NCBI GenBank assembly: GCA_014338405.1 | Contig: JTDE01000707.1 | Coordinates: 57,681 to 121,680 of the forward strand | Length of the DNA: 64,000 bases | Source: Paragonimus skrjabini miyazakii | Taxonomy: Eukaryota; Platyhelminthes; Trematoda; Plagiorchiida; Troglotrematidae | Reading direction: 5' to 3' | In this document: positions 1-13,649 of the stretch, piece after piece | Position numbering within the stretch: the stretch's first letter is position 1 | How the letters are laid out: the number at the start of each line of letters is the position of its first letter | Notes under the pieces: generated by a model | Database searches by the model: none | What the model saw: the letters and a program-made list of their open reading frames with translations, nothing else | Told to the model about the DNA's origin: nothing | Program-made: the position numbers and the translations under genes

Positions 1-2064
1 AAATTTGTTATGTTAGATATAAGTTACTCAGCGTTGAGGGACTAAACACTAGGATAAGAACCTGAGGCCTGCACTTTCCGAACAGGCGAAAGTTAGGGAC
101 ATACTAATTGTAATTTGTAATTACGAGGTAGTTTGACGACGCTCTAGACGGGGCTACTGTCTGGCTGTTGCGTTCTAGACAGGGTACAAAGAACAGTTTT
201 TCGATTTCAGGCGAATTCATTTGATAACAAAACAATACAACTTCCACCATTTCTGGAATTAAATTCAACTTAGAAGAGAAAGCGGTAGGTTTAGATAGCT
301 ACCGCTTTGAGAAAGTCGGAAAATGGTTATAGGGTGATCTGTTTATCCATTTATGGATGGAATGATCTTTTGTTCCTATTGTACTTGCGTCAGTCAAGCC
401 ATAATTTTAAGTGCTCAGTTTTCCAACTGAAATTTGTAATGCCTCACGTACACCTAAATTTGCAGTGGTTCTTACCTGAAGAGCTTCACACACACGTTAC
501 AGCAATCAGTTTGCAGATTGTGACTTAGGGTGGTTTCTCACGGACTACACCTGGTGCTAAATAAACCTTACACTAGCTCAGATTTAGTTTGTCAAAGAAA
601 TGTTTGGAAATTGCTTGTGAATGAATTCGTTAAGCGCAGTGATTCACTGTGAGGTCAATAGGTAACCGTGTTAGGTGGAGCTCAACACAACTGCGGTTTG
701 TTGTCTTTCTGGAGGAGAATGGACCCAGTTCAAGCTCCAAGTACCTGTTTACACATGTTTCTGACGAGTTATTTTTAAGTTAAATGAGGACGAGTGACTC
801 GAATGTCTTAAATCTCATAAAAATATTTCTTTCTGGTGGCTTTTGCTGGTGGGGACGCTATATCGCACACGGCTGAACCTAACTGAACATGAGGATCATT
901 AAGCCATTGACCCAAAAATAACAGTTTTCTTTGTCCGGCTACTTAGACTGCGGTACATAGCGGTACATCGACCAGATGAAATATATGGATCACAGATGTC
1001 CTCACCTTATACTTTTGGAGTTAAAACAACTGCCGTGGTGATTTGGAAAAGACCACCCGAGTCGTTTCAGCTGACCAGAGAGTTATGGGAATATAGATTG
1101 CATAATTATCGCGTTTTTTTTATGAGAATGCTCATTCCGATTTTCAATAGTTCGTCCGCAAATTACGTACCCATTTATCTAACTTGTAATACACTAGTAG
1201 CCCATCGGTCCGTCTTTCACACTGCAGTTGATCACTGAATTCTGGTCGTTGACAATCGGTCTATCAACCTCGACGGTGTTGCACCCAACCCAGTGAAATA
1301 GGGTGGCGGTATGAAAGTACTACAATCACCAGCGGTTACTTAATCAGCCATGAACAAATAGTTAAAGACGTAAACAACAACAGTTGGTTTCCTTCACCTT
1401 TGATAAACAGACATTTGTCTAGTGGCGTGTAAAACTGCAGTGAGGTGTAAACAAACCCATGTCATTTTCATATGCAATCGGAACCTACTAAACCGTGTGA
1501 ACTGGTCCAAATTCATCTCACTGATTAACACCGCTCACTTATTCTGTATTTGACTATTAAAAGTTTGACTTGTCTTTGTCCTCAGGTGTTTCATCAGAAC
1601 GTACCAAGTAGAAGTGAAACACTCAAAAAGTTTGGCTTGTGGCGTCATGACCGCAAACATTAACAAAAGAAACATTGAGGCTGGATCAGTCACAAATCGG
1701 ACAGTGCCCACAGCTGAAGTCCGTTTTCATATTTTGATAGATGTTTTGATTTGCTCAATATCCTGTAAAACAACAGCAGGTGACTCGTGAGTAAAATTCG
1801 GGTTTTCCAGTTCCATTAGGAAAAAAAACAACTCTGTTAGCTAAAGTTTAAAATTTTATGTTAAGAAATTTGCAGCCATTTTGTTTTGATTGCTTATCAA
1901 CGGTATCAACTACTGGTGGGTAGTTCGTGGGCTAATCGAAATAAGCTTAACAATTTTCCCATTGAATGGCAGGTTTTGCATTCAGCTACCTTGTCAAAAT
2001 GGTATTTCAGTAACCGAACTTTTGCTCTCGGATAGATTATAACCTTGTCATCAGAGTTGAAGCT
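1..2064. other. Non-coding stretch, nothing recognised
   Basis: Short open frames occur (for example 996-1238 plus), but none has both a convincing acceptor and donor, and none resembles a protein I recognise. I see no tRNA-like or retroelement signature. This is probably intergenic or intronic DNA. Confidence 0.5.
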
Positions 2065-2526
2065 TCAGTATTTATGTTGACCGTTTCGTGCTGAGTTTCT
2101 TAGCAGATATGACTGACTTGCTGCAGTTAGTGGGTTTATCAGGTTTGTTTGTGAATTAGGCGGCGCTTTTGCCGTCTTTTCGGAGGGATGCCAGGCAAAT
2201 GTTCTGTCAACTGTGACCGATAACTGACAAGTAATACATATCTGTCGGACTAAAATCACAGTCTTTTTCTGACCATGATGAGGATTATTGTTATTCGAGG
2301 TAGAGAATTTGTGATTATCCGTTGTTACACCAGAGGATCGGTGTTTAATTCCATATAGTAGCAAGCCGCGCCACCAACCACAAGCTCCATTCAAGGCGAA
2401 CGTTGAGAATAATTGACTGACAGATTTTGCGTATCTGCCTGTTGAAACTGTAGCCAATGTTAGTTGTATTACGTAAATTCGGTCACCCCATACTTCTCCG
2501 ATCTTTTGATTAGAACCGCTGGTCAC
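2065..2526 (-). CDS. Longest open frame of the window (153 codons), unrecognised
   Basis: This minus-strand frame is the longest uninterrupted one in the window. The product is Asn/Ser/Thr-rich in the middle, with a short NNNN run, and has no membrane segment or motif I recognise. No clear splice signals or neighbours assign it to a gene. For DNA of this base composition, one frame of about 150 codons somewhere in 64 kb on both strands is not surprising. I list it as a possible exon or an ORF by chance, not as an established gene. Confidence 0.15.
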   Translation of the reverse strand: MTSGSNQKIGEVWGDRIYVIQLTLATVSTGRYAKSVSQLFSTFALNGACGWWRGLLLYGIKHRSSGVTTDNHKFSTSNNNNPHHGQKKTVILVRQICITCQLSVTVDRTFAWHPSEKTAKAPPNSQTNLINPLTAASQSYLLRNSARNGQHKY

Positions 2527-5500
2527 CCTGTTTCATGTATTCATGTACAACTTGTTTACTGATGTACCTCGCGTCACACGTGCACGTTCAGAAGCGTCCG
2601 TCTCCCGATCAACTAATCGTAGTAGCTGGGGCCGCAAATCATGTGTTCGTATATTTCACCATCGGTAACTTGTGATACACTACTTGGGGTTGACCCACGC
2701 TCTTCAAATGTGGTGTCCATCTCAATTAGTTGGACTAATAAACGTCTGGATGACACCCTTTGAACCTCAGTAAAACTCGCCCGCTAGTAAGTAACAACCA
2801 ACCAGGACAAAACGCCGTTTCAACCATTGCAAGACACATTGATCACATGTTACCGCGTCCACATTGCTTCTTTGTTTAAGGTTTCGATGGATACTCACAA
2901 ATCATAGATTCTCAAGTATGTCGAAGCGCTGTTGGTCAACCGTCTACAGCCGGCTTTGTGTGCACAAAACAACTTATTATCAGTCTCTGTCAGTTTTGTT
3001 TGCTTCTGCTGTGAGTTTCACCCATGATCCCGCACGATTTTTTACTTTTAATCATTTCATTTAATTCTTGTTGTTTTGTTCCTATGCTAGCCAAACGTTT
3101 ATGACTGACAAGAGGGTGCGAAACGAATTCACGTCGCAATTTTTCTTCTGGCTATTCCATTCACAACTTTCAAAGGAACTCAATGTTCCAAACAAAATCT
3201 CACAGATAAATGAGCTGCCTGTTTATCATTGACAAATCTAATGCTACCCGATCTTCTTACAGTTTCTTATGTTCTCTTCTACCCTGTCATTCAATGAATA
3301 TCGGTGTTTGGACTTAATGTCACTGACATTTTCGGTGACCTGAGTTCAGGTCTTTTATCACTTTTTGCTCTCATTTTACTAACGGACTTCACAGGGATGT
3401 TCTTTTCCGATGGATGCCACGAAAGCGTGTCCAGACACGCAAGTCTAAATAACTAAGACAAATAACGAATGAAGTAAATTGAAATCAATAGGGTTATTTC
3501 ACAATCATCAGCGGAACGATGCTGAATATTTAAAACGATAACTACAAATGAATGTCTGAGTTAACAAACATGTTAACTTCAGGGCAAATAACAAACGGTC
3601 CGTGTCATTTGGACTTGGAGATGAAATGAACTTAGAAATCAGGATAACGGATAATTTTGGATACAAACCTATGTTCACTTACTGGAGATAAAGTCTTTTC
3701 TTTGTTCAACATTAAAGGCCACTGGGTTTTGTAAACTATAAGAACTACTGCAGAAATATCTACTGAGTCATAGAACACAAAGTGTAGTAAATATGTTTTT
3801 GATAAAATCTCATCAAACTGTTATACCTGTAAAAAGTGTAACTAAAAACGATTACAAGCAAAGCTTTGTATTGGTTAAAATGCACACTAGCTCACTTTTA
3901 TGCTTATTAACGCTAATCGAATGTTAACTACCTAGGTATGGATTGAGTGAGTCAACTGATGGCCAAGGTAGCTGAAACGATTGAATAAACATTTTCTACC
4001 CCACAAAGATGGATAACATAATAGAACGACGATTGTCTCGGCAGTGACCAACGTTTGGTGGCGACCAAATATTGACCGATTCGGTAGAACTCTATAGATA
4101 ACAGTAAACAACCGATCTATGCTGACCTGGTGATTACTGTCAGCGTGATGATCTACACTGGTGCCGTTGACTGAATCTCCATCACTTGTTCCGATTCTTG
4201 AGGATGATACTTTTTGATTCTTCTTTGCAGATGTTGAGTCGTGCAGCTAATTTAGTTCGCCGAACAATCACAAAAGAATGAGTAAATCATCATAGATGAT
4301 TTGTGAGCCGGCAGTTATTCTTGACGTTCAGTGATCTACGCAGAACTGGTGAGTAGCGTAATAGTCTACCGCAGTAAAACTTCGCTTGAGGAAACGAGTA
4401 GACCGTAGTGTAAGTGAGTCAGCTATTGTATCCCTGTCCGTATGTCGGCCGCGTGGAAGTGGGCTTTGCATCTATCCCTTAATTCATTTGAACTGCATTC
4501 ATGGCTGGTGGTGACATTTTATCAAAAAGGTATGTCAAAAATAAATATCCATAAACAGATTCACTCGGGTTAAAATTTGACTTTCTATGAAGTCATTATT
4601 TGTTGACTGGTCAGTGGTCCGGTTCATACACATGCATACAATTATTTATACATACAATACAGCTTCAGTATTCCTATATGCAAAACATCGCAGTTGTTTG
4701 TAAAACCTTTGTTTCTAATACTAATGCACAAATTGACAACTACCTACCTATGAAGTGTTGCAGACAATTTGAGAAAGATATGTGTAATATGACGCAGCGG
4801 TTTCAATTCTAACAATCGATTATTTGTTCACTTACCATAAAAAATAGTTCGGTAATGACTAAACTGGGGAACAGAATTTTTGGGAAGTTTCAGTACTTCA
4901 TTACCAATTACGCGTTTGCATGGGATCTAGTTATCTGTAATGTTCGTTGAGTACATGACCTAGAAGTACAGTGAATGGAAGGTTTTCCGTTTCCGTTCGT
5001 TTTATTGTGCATGTGTCATTTAGTCCATCAAAAGACAGTAGGAACCTTCTTTTAAACATGTATAATGAATGTTGAAGAACATGTCTATTTATACCGGGAA
5101 ACTACTTGCTACTGCACAACTATCAAGGTAAATGTTTGTGCGGTGCAACTGTAGAACACCGAGTATCAAGTATCTTCCCATAGTAGCCACTGATCGAAAA
5201 TAAGGAGTTTACTCTCTAACATATTTTGATATATTCACACAGTACCGCGGTGCATGCTTAGAAAACGGATGTGTAGATAGGTGGACGGAAGCCAAAATTC
5301 AACAAACAACGTAATCCACATATTTGTCCTTCTTATATTTCAAGCATAAATACTTTGATGCCGAGAATTTTGAGAACTAAACTACCACGTTCAGAATATA
5401 ACGTATACGTACAGCATGCTTGCACAACAGAGTATCCAAGGTGTTCATCCCGTATATTAATCCGGTAACAATTAGAGACCTGGTGAGATTGTGATAGATT

Positions 5501-6915
5501 TCTGAGCAACTCAAAATATCTTTTAATCCAAGTTATATGATGCATCAATCACAGTGGTTGCACGTTACCGTCGAATGCCAAAATCGACTTGGTTTTTGAC
5601 AGTTATCGTGATCACTACGGTGGTGGTAAACAGGCCACTGGTGTGTTATCTTAAGATTAGAGACCAGGACACCAGCAGTACAGTCATATTAACACAGACA
5701 GGAGAAAATCTGGTTTGCCACGTGTAACCAAGTAATTTTAGAACTAGCGGTTGCGCCGTTGATGAATAATATAAGTAGTACTTAGAGGAGCGATATCTAC
5801 ATTCAAACCGGAATCTAGAAAGGGTCTAGAAGACGTCAGTTCAATCAACTTGGCTAACAACATTAGCTTCTAGGGTATCATTGGTGAAAGATTTGATTTG
5901 GTTTGCCTCTGACCCCAGCCGAGAATACTCATTCTTGATCAAGCTTTCCATCGGGAAATACGTGTGTTTGCAGTACCTGTGCTCTTTCGAATGCCCAACA
6001 TTGATTTCCTAGATTTTTATTTGGTGGTATGTTTGATTTTCCAACCTTATCGATGTTCATTGTGTTGTATAGTAAGTTGGCTATAGATCGTTAGCTATTG
6101 AAACTTTGAACCAAGCCAGAGTCCTTGATAATAAATTCCATTAATAAAGAACTACGTTACAGTTCCTGAGATCCTATCAGAAAGGTGTACTTTCGGTTGC
6201 TACTATGCAGTCAGCAAAATTAGTTAATATCGGGTTACTTGTATAAAATAACAATTGAACATATGATGAGAAACCAACGCATCAACTACTAGTTATCCAT
6301 GTTATATTTGAATATAATTTTACCGTCATTTGTCAGCAACCAACTTGTTAGGTTGTATCAACATATATGACCCCTAGACAGCGGGACTCTTTGATAAACG
6401 TCTGATTTCTTCCGGTATGTTGGCTGAATAAATGCACACCATAAGAGTACAAAACGTTTCCCGATAGTCTGTGATCGAGCGAACTATGAAGCTATTTCTT
6501 GCTTAGTTTAACTTGGTGTAATTCTAAAGCAAAAATTTGCATAGTGGAGAAAGAATCGAACTGTGAGACATGCAGTTTTTCTTACATTGCGTGACTGTTC
6601 ATACGGGCGATTCGTCACCATAATTGAGCAAAGGCGACTCCCAGTTCACACATTTAAACTTTCGTGAGCTTTGGTCCAAGTATTATTAATTTGAAGGGAA
6701 AAACTTACAGGAGTATGTTGATAGGAAATAAAAATCAGACAGAAGGACGGTGCTTAAACTTCGATTGAATGTCATTTTTATTGCAACCACACGGTTTCAG
6801 CAAACACTTACAATTTTTCAATAGTAAATGGCGTTTTCAATTATTTCACCAAACACATTAGAGATATGTGTACATATTGTATGGCCAATGTCGGATTGAC
6901 AGCACTTCAAATGCA
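2527..6915. other. Non-coding stretch, nothing firm
   Basis: There is no open frame with convincing splice sites. A 49-nt tail after an AG at 4763, ending in a stop at 4812, could be a tiny terminal exon but has no partner. No repeat relative of the other families in the window was seen here. Confidence 0.45.
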
Positions 6916-6919
6916 CGAC

Positions 6920-7272
6920 AATGCCCTTGAACAGCATGTTACTTCACAAATGTGTATCGAAAGCCCACCGGGACTGGTCAGTACATCGGCAGAACCGATA
7001 GGTGCTTGAACTCTAGGAGGAAGGAACATCTGCCGAAATGGGTTCAGGATATGACTTCGCAGTCTACTCCCTTCTTCCTGGGATTAAGTAAACTTCCGTC
7101 AGACACACGTTGGTCACCGGTCACCGGATTAATCCTGGATCAGCATTCAGGATTATAATGCGTCACGCTAATCCGCGTTTCTTACGTTTTGCTGAGACGG
7201 TCGCGATTGGTCGTCTCAAGCCAGCATTGTGTGTACAAAACAATTATATGTAAGCCTTAGACTCCCATGGAC
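6920..7272 (+). mobile_element. Penelope-like element fragment with internal deletion (RT thumb fused to GIY-YIG)
   Basis: The frame from 6952 reads VYRKPTGTGQY and passes directly into YIGRTDRCL and EHLPKWV. The first motif is the conserved end of a PLE reverse transcriptase. The second is the start of the PLE GIY-YIG endonuclease. In the copy at 62.2-62.7 kb more than 130 codons separate these points, so the fragment has lost the intervening segment, apparently at the shared QY/Y codons. After a frame change, the C-terminal PLE signature follows: NPGSAFRIIMRHANPRFL, then FAETVAIGRLKPALCVQN, ending near 7272. It is non-functional debris. The PLE assignment rests on motif recall and on similarity among the copies in this window. 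Confidence 0.7.
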
Positions 7273-7279
7273 CTAACAG

Positions 7280-10200
7280 TTTTGCGTAGTTGTTCTCCAT
7301 CTAATTTGCTATGTTATTTTCTTCACCCCCCTCTAATAGTGTCATATATACGTCCCTGGTTATTGTTATTTGGTACTGAGGAGGCAATACAAAATGCTAG
7401 CATCTACCTCTGTCCGTCTTGTTACTGCTTTGTTCAAATTCATTATGGTTGCTTCATAATGAACTTCAGCCTTTCCATCTCCGTACATCTATCATGTTCG
7501 TTTATTCATTTGAATGCCATTTGCTAGCGAGTGTTGAGGTCATGCTTTCCTTTCAAGGTATTAAGACAAACTGACTCATTCAGATTATAGTGTGATATTT
7601 TGTTTTCCAACTCTATGTACTTGTGACTTTTGTACTTAATTTGCGTCTCAGCCATTTGCGTACAATCAACCGCACCGGCCCGATATCCAAGACGCGATGC
7701 TAATTTCATGACCCGAAACTAAATGTGTCTGTAAGGAAAGCTAGCTGAAGTACATTTGTCTGTTCCTTGGCACAACGGTAGGGACTGATGAGTTCAAGCG
7801 AGTATCCTGGATCATTTAACAAAACTATTTGGGCAATTGACACAGGGTACAACGGACAAGATTGACAAAGCTTGGAGTCCTTTGCTATTCTTCTCTATTT
7901 TTATCTGTTTCAGGCCAAGCGGGCTGATATTGAGCAGCAGTGAAATCCAGCCGCTCTCATTTCGTGGCCAGAAATACCAAAAGACATGTGGGTGAATCTG
8001 AGAACCATTTTGAAAAACCTCAGTAAGAATAGGCATGTAACGTTAGTTTGTCAGGCCCAGGAGACCACATTATCTTGAAAACGATCGTCGGTTTTTCAGC
8101 TATTTATGATTGAAAGTACAAGCACCCGTTTAGTGAGTAAAAATAAAGCAACTGTCATTCTCCTGTTGTGCTTCTCTCAAGATGCACGTCCAAGAGATTC
8201 TCCGAAAGGCTGTCACTGACTCTGAAATTGTTCGAAGATTCTTTGCACAGATCCCAATCTCTAAGTGGACAAGAGTGATGAGCCAAAAGTGTACACTAGT
8301 CCCACACCCAATACTGGAGCTCACATTATCCAAGTGATGCAGAACTCTGCCTACCTTGAGTCCATTACTTTTCTTGCCTTCGTCTTAAGAAAATTATAGA
8401 GTTAATGATGTGACATCGAAAGAATGGAAAAACATTTCTTCCATCAAACCGTATCCGACTTAAATACTGTGCAAACTCCTACATGATTATTATACTCATC
8501 AATGAAGTGGACAAGTCATTATCCACCTATGGAAATTCGAACGTGGAACAAATTTGACTTGCGTGAACGGAATTTAAACGAATATAACTTGGAAAGTGCG
8601 ATGAATTATAGCGATACTGGGTTAGTAGGACCGGTTAAAGTATCGCAGGCTTGCAGCCTCAAAAAACAACAAACTTACGATACCGGAATGCTATGAAACT
8701 GCTGACAGTGAAATAAAAACTAATAAGCTAAAACAACAGACACAAGAAGATGCAGAAAAATTGTACACATTCAAGTTGAAAAGAAGACAAATGTTGCATG
8801 TCTTTTGAAAATGAAAAATCAGTTTATACTTATCACGAACGGCTCGAGACAAAATGATCTCAGTTGGAACGCGCATCACGGCGTTCACCAAAAGGTCAAA
8901 CAAGTGCACCAGACAGGACATATGCATGGACCGAACAACAACCCTGGAACATGTCGGGTTGACCAACACAGTCGTCAGTCAAAGCCAAAGCCAAGCTGTT
9001 GAAGCCAAGCTACTGAAACCAAGCCATTGAAGCCAGCTACTGTGTTGATTTACTGTAGAATGCCCTATTGACAATACACTAAACAACTTTGGCAAGTCCA
9101 ATTGCTGAGTCTTTTGCAATCAGTCGGGATAGCTTGAGGTCGTATTAACCAGCGTTACCACCTGTTAATTAGCCCTTGTTATAAATGTTGTAACACGAAT
9201 GTTGTTTCAAGTCACTGTGGCCATAATGACTTCAGAACATTTTTGTTGGTCACCGTTTGAAGATAAATTTAAATGATTGAAAAAATTAACTGTTCTCAAG
9301 ATAACAGATTAAGTGTAACTTATTTCTGGAACATTATTTTGCGACAGTTTCCACGAAATTTCCTATTTTTTGGTTGAAAATAATCCGATTGTGACGGGCG
9401 GGAACGTTATTCCAGATCCTGTTGTTTGTGTGCACTCAATTACTGCATTTCTGCGAAATATAAAGGACTTATTGACAATTAAATGAGTAGCACAAAAATA
9501 AAACTCAAGAAGCGGTAATCGATTCAACCTTTAATGAAAGCCTACATGAGAAAACAACTGGAAAATATTTTGTTAGAAATGATACACTACAAATGACGAA
9601 AAATATGATATACTTCTAACTCATTAGTTGGTGACCTATAAACAGCGTGTAACCTGTTTTAAGACGGCGTCCCTGACAAATTGGCACACAGAAGCGTGAA
9701 CGTTTCAGTGAAAGAACAATGTCCACAATAGAAGATTCTCGAAACAAACGGTCAACAATGTTATGAACAAAGTTATTTTATGGAGGAATAGGTAATCGTG
9801 CACTCAGTTTTACTCTCTTCTGACAAGAGAGAAAATGGTTACGTTTGAAGGTGGAACCAACATTCTCGTACTGGATAAAATTGGGGTATTTGTGGACTGA
9901 TAACCTGTTTGATTTTATATAAGTGACGTTTCTCCATTCAACACGACGACAGACAGCCTCAAAATTTCAATAAAAAAGGAAAGTAACGAACCGATTAATC
10001 TTCGTGTAAAATGCACGTGTTGAAAAAACAGTTATGGGAAACGCCCAGCCGAATTTATTGTATTGAACATAGACCCAAATACATTTGTGAGACATATTCT
10101 TAACAATTCACTGAATTCTTCATAGGTTACCAGTAATGACAGAAAAACCAATGAATTCCGAACGGCTGTCATTCACATTTAGGCCTATTTCAGTCCTCAG

Positions 10201-11440
10201 TAACTATCAACGAAATTACTGTAGAGGTAACTGTCTGGTAATGTTGTCTTTAATTTCTAGTTTGAATCGTGCAACATTTTCGGCTATTTTATATGCCTTC
10301 ATGATTATTCGTATTCAGTGGGTGGAGTCAATTGTTCATTTAACCAACTGATACACGTGCGTGTAGAACAGTTAGAATTACCAACTGTTCACCGTATTTG
10401 TATACAAGGTGAATACCCCTTGACATGCACAGTTTTTGAGAACTTTTTATAAACAGTAAATTATAGACTGTACTGTCTTCATTATCCAGTGAATCTCACA
10501 TATTGTTAGCTTTATGAAAATGAAAATTTGCATCGCTAAAGAAGGATACTGCATCTTTAGTGAAGCTGAGGAAAAAGTATTTCAATCTCTCAGCTGTATA
10601 AACTTCATTACTGATCATCATGTGTCAGCTGTATTGAAGTACACCGTGCTATCCCATCAGCGTGAAATAACACGTTTAACTGGGAATTGAGTAAGAGACT
10701 AAACCATTTTCTATGACTTTGGAGAGCGCTGTGCAGATCACACATTTTATGCTCTTACACATCCCTGATGAGTGGTTTGCGTTGCACGGTTGTGAATAAT
10801 TATTTTGTAGTCAAGTTGCTTGTATGATTATTATTTGAATAAGATGGATCAATAAGATTTATTTATCTCGTACTAGTCATTTAATACATTTTTTTCCCTA
10901 ATTGCACACAGAACAATCTTTGGTATCACACTAGGTTTCAAACAGATGTTGCTGTTGCCAAAAATATGACGCAAACAAGGAGAAATTAGGCTTAGATTTC
11001 GATAATTTGAATTTGTTCACTCCAATTTATTTTTACTACGCAATGCTGAGGAGTATATTGCCTTACCGCAGTTTTAGCCTCAGTGTGAATTTCTTATTGG
11101 CCGTGTTGATTGATGGATCTGCAGGATAATAGTTTGAACGCATCACTTATTCGTTATACGCTTAATCTATTTTAATAGGCGGCTTGTGTAAATGATTCTA
11201 ATTTTCACCAGTTCTACGGCGAGGCAAACTTTATGACAGTTTTTTTGGTTATTTCACTGAAGTACACTAAACAGTTTGAAAAAGTTCAACGAAATGAATT
11301 TAGCTGCTAAAATAAGTGTTTTGTTCATCCGTTCCGGTTGGAAACTAAAAGTGCACGGTAACCATTAACTTAATCAAAAATAGTGAAACGGAACCAAAGA
11401 AAGAGTAAATCTCATACTACTTGCTAGGTCTGTTTTTGCT
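7280..11440. other. Non-coding stretch; weak ORFs only
   Basis: A 64-codon plus frame at 8502-8696 has coding-like residue content and a possible donor after its GGGTTA, but its acceptor is weak. It resembles nothing I recognise. Apart from the short repeat listed at 8980-9043, nothing else is supported. Confidence 0.4.
8980..9043 (+). repeat. Imperfect tandem repeat, roughly 14-bp period
   Basis: Successive units built on GAAGCCAAGCTACT appear about four times with point changes (AGCCAAGC, GAAACCAAGC, GAAGCCAGCT). This is a small decayed minisatellite with no evidence of function. Confidence 0.6.
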
Positions 11441-11446
11441 TGTCAG

Positions 11447-11607
11447 TGTAGAAGGCATCCAAGAAAAACGGTGTGAAGGACAAACACAACTTTTGAGACA
11501 AAACCGTTGTATGGATTGTTCGTCGTGTACAATTCGTGGAATGATTGAAGCTCATTTCAAATCAGAGTTGAATAAAAGCGCATTTAGAAATTCAGGAGGT
11601 TGTTTAA
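11447..11607 (+). CDS. Candidate exon, Cys/Gln-rich, unrecognised
   Basis: The pyrimidine-rich acceptor TGTTTTTGCTTGTCAG ends at 11446, and an A|GTAAAC donor follows at 11608. The frame (one leading base, ending in phase 1) is charged and cysteine-rich, with NRCMDCSSCTIRGMIEAHF in the middle. If it is not spliced, the frame runs on to a stop at 11645, so it could instead be a terminal exon. Phase does not connect it directly to the other plus-strand candidates at 16.7 or 20.6 kb. No family is recognised. Confidence 0.35.
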
Positions 11608-11814
11608 GTAAACAAATGAAAATGTCAATAAATGACTTTGGCTAATATACAAGCGCATTCATGATGGGTTGTGCATACTGATGAGTTTGAAGTAGACTGA
11701 AAGAAACAGGGTCAATACTGCAATCGTTGTTAATGTTCCAAAACTCACAACAAATCAAACCTGTTGTATTTTTACGATAGGTAAGTTAGTTAACTCAATA
11801 ATGCTTGATTAGTG

Positions 11815-11945
11815 ATAAATGGATTGAGGACAACACAACGTTATGGGTAAGTTGCATCACTCAACGTTTCAACCACCCGAGGTGGTTCGACTTCATTCGT
11901 ACAAAATTTGGTACAGATGTCTTACAATGTTCGAATAGCTGATTT
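11815..11945. repeat. Rearranged repeat, copy 1 (inverted halves, perfect hairpin)
   Basis: The left part (ATGGATTGAGGACAACACAA and onward) matches 31067-31130 in the same orientation. The right part (GACTTCATTCGTACAAAATT) matches the reverse complement of 31001-31031. The two halves therefore diverge here, while in the 31-kb copy both read on the minus strand. The junction is a perfect hairpin, AACCACC-CGA-GGTGGTT (11871-11887). The translated right half, FIRTKFG, looks like retroelement protein, possibly the PLE N-terminal region. Confidence 0.6.
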
Positions 11946-11949
11946 AATT

Positions 11950-13640
11950 GTCTGTGGGTTAATTACAAGATTGTAAAAATATTTACTCGAACATCGGAAA
12001 GAGTTTACTCAACAAATAAGCTGCTTGGTCCTATTGCATCTGCAACCGGGTTGGTGGACACGGGATCGACTGGAGTGAAATAGTACGCCCCTCGATGATC
12101 CCGGAAAACCAATCAATCAATGCTGCTCAGAATTGAACATCGGACTTTAGAAAAAAGGAATGATTAAAAGGATGGTTCTCTGGAGCAAAACAGACTGGTT
12201 TATATATATATGGGCAAAACGTCTGTTGAAAGAAGTTAAACTGAGCTAGAATGCAAAACGTTATATTTTTTAAATCAGTATTCACAGTAAAGACCTAGGT
12301 TTATAACTTGGCTTTCTTTCGCGCTCACACACATCGGCACAAAGAACACTAATGTCACCCACATAACGTCGCGTTAGTAGTGTATTCCATTAATTATACA
12401 AGGGCATTAGCTGGGTTTTACCTGTTTTAGAGATAAATATGTTGACCACAGCGTTGACAACCTTTCAAAGGGGTGATTGCTGATTCTTCTGTTTACGTTT
12501 GATCTTCCTGGCTACGGGATCACTGACTCAACGATAATGTAAGTAATGAACTTCTCGGTCAAAATTCCGATTTTTTTCAAAAGGAAACGTGGATTAAGCA
12601 AACTCCGGGAAAAGCTATGCATGGTATTGTATAACTAAGGGCAAAACAGCGTCGATCATTTGAGAGTTATTTTGTTCGTGGTGATCATTCGGCCACCAGG
12701 GTCTTTATTTTTAAGCCCAACTGACTACAACTGTTTCACAAGGCCGCCATGTATAGTGTTTGTCTCTTATCAGCAAAACTCACGAATGATTATGATCGGT
12801 AGCTAGTTTGACGTATGGCGAATAAAAAATCATTGATAATTATTTTACAGTCCTATTCAGTTTTTTGTTCAGAAGAGTACGCTATAACTGACACAATCAC
12901 CAGTTACAAACTTGTTCTCTCACAACATATAGGACGTACCTAGCAAAAATTTTACTTTCAATTCCGTGTTCTTAAAACCAATAGAAATCATCATTACGTC
13001 TGGTGTATCGATTTATTGATCCATTTTATTGTATATCACGGAAAGTACCTAAAGTCCCTTATAATTAATGCAAAATGTGAAAAGTTAATGAAACATTGCG
13101 ACAACTTTCCAAATCTTTCGATGACAGACTGGGTTTTCCTCGCATGCTCTCATACATTTAGAATCGTTAATTTTTACTTACATTTTTGTTTCGAAATTAA
13201 ACACATTTGATTTTTTAAACTGTTAGTCATATTGTTCTGAAAATGTGTACAAGTTCCAAATTTGTAACACCATAAAGACAAAGAAACGCTGACAAAAACG
13301 TAAAAATGTCTAAAAAAAGTGATTCCGAAAAATGTATTTTGACTGTAAATGAGAAAGCTTTTGTTATAGTAGAATGACTAAATTTTGTGTTACAAATTAC
13401 AACACTAAATCGTTTGACCCTGGAAAACGATCAGTCAGTTTTAAGTCTTTTTTATAGATATTTTTGGATATATTTTAGTATGCGCAAGTGAAATAAACGG
13501 AAACATCCGTAGTCATGTTAACTACTGTTTAGAAAACAAAATCTGCAATTTAATTTTAGTGTACTGTTCATCTAGTGTCGATAAACAGTCAGGGTAGTTT
13601 CTTTTAGGTTGGTTCCTTTTGGTGTTAAAAAGGAACAGAT
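11950..13640. other. Non-coding stretch, nothing recognised
   Basis: No exon is supported. A CG-richer island at 12040-12110 contains an inverted GGGATCG / CGATGATCCC pair and may be an old repeat. A 64-codon plus frame at 13016-13210 has no splice support. Confidence 0.4.
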
Positions 13641-13649
13641 AACATGTGA

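Noticed and set aside
7780..7800. CTGATGAG as a hammerhead core
   Set aside because: No stem II complement and no GAAA follow at the required position.
8805..9002. 65-codon plus frame, His/Gln-rich
   Set aside because: It runs into the short tandem repeat and has an antisense competitor (8691-8969). No support either way.
10760..10795. CTGATGAG near 10767
   Set aside because: A GTG...CAC pair exists but is not followed by GAAA.
11675..11710. CTGATGAG followed by GAAA, hammerhead-like
   Set aside because: The intervening bases do not form stem II starting at the required base, so it is likely chance.
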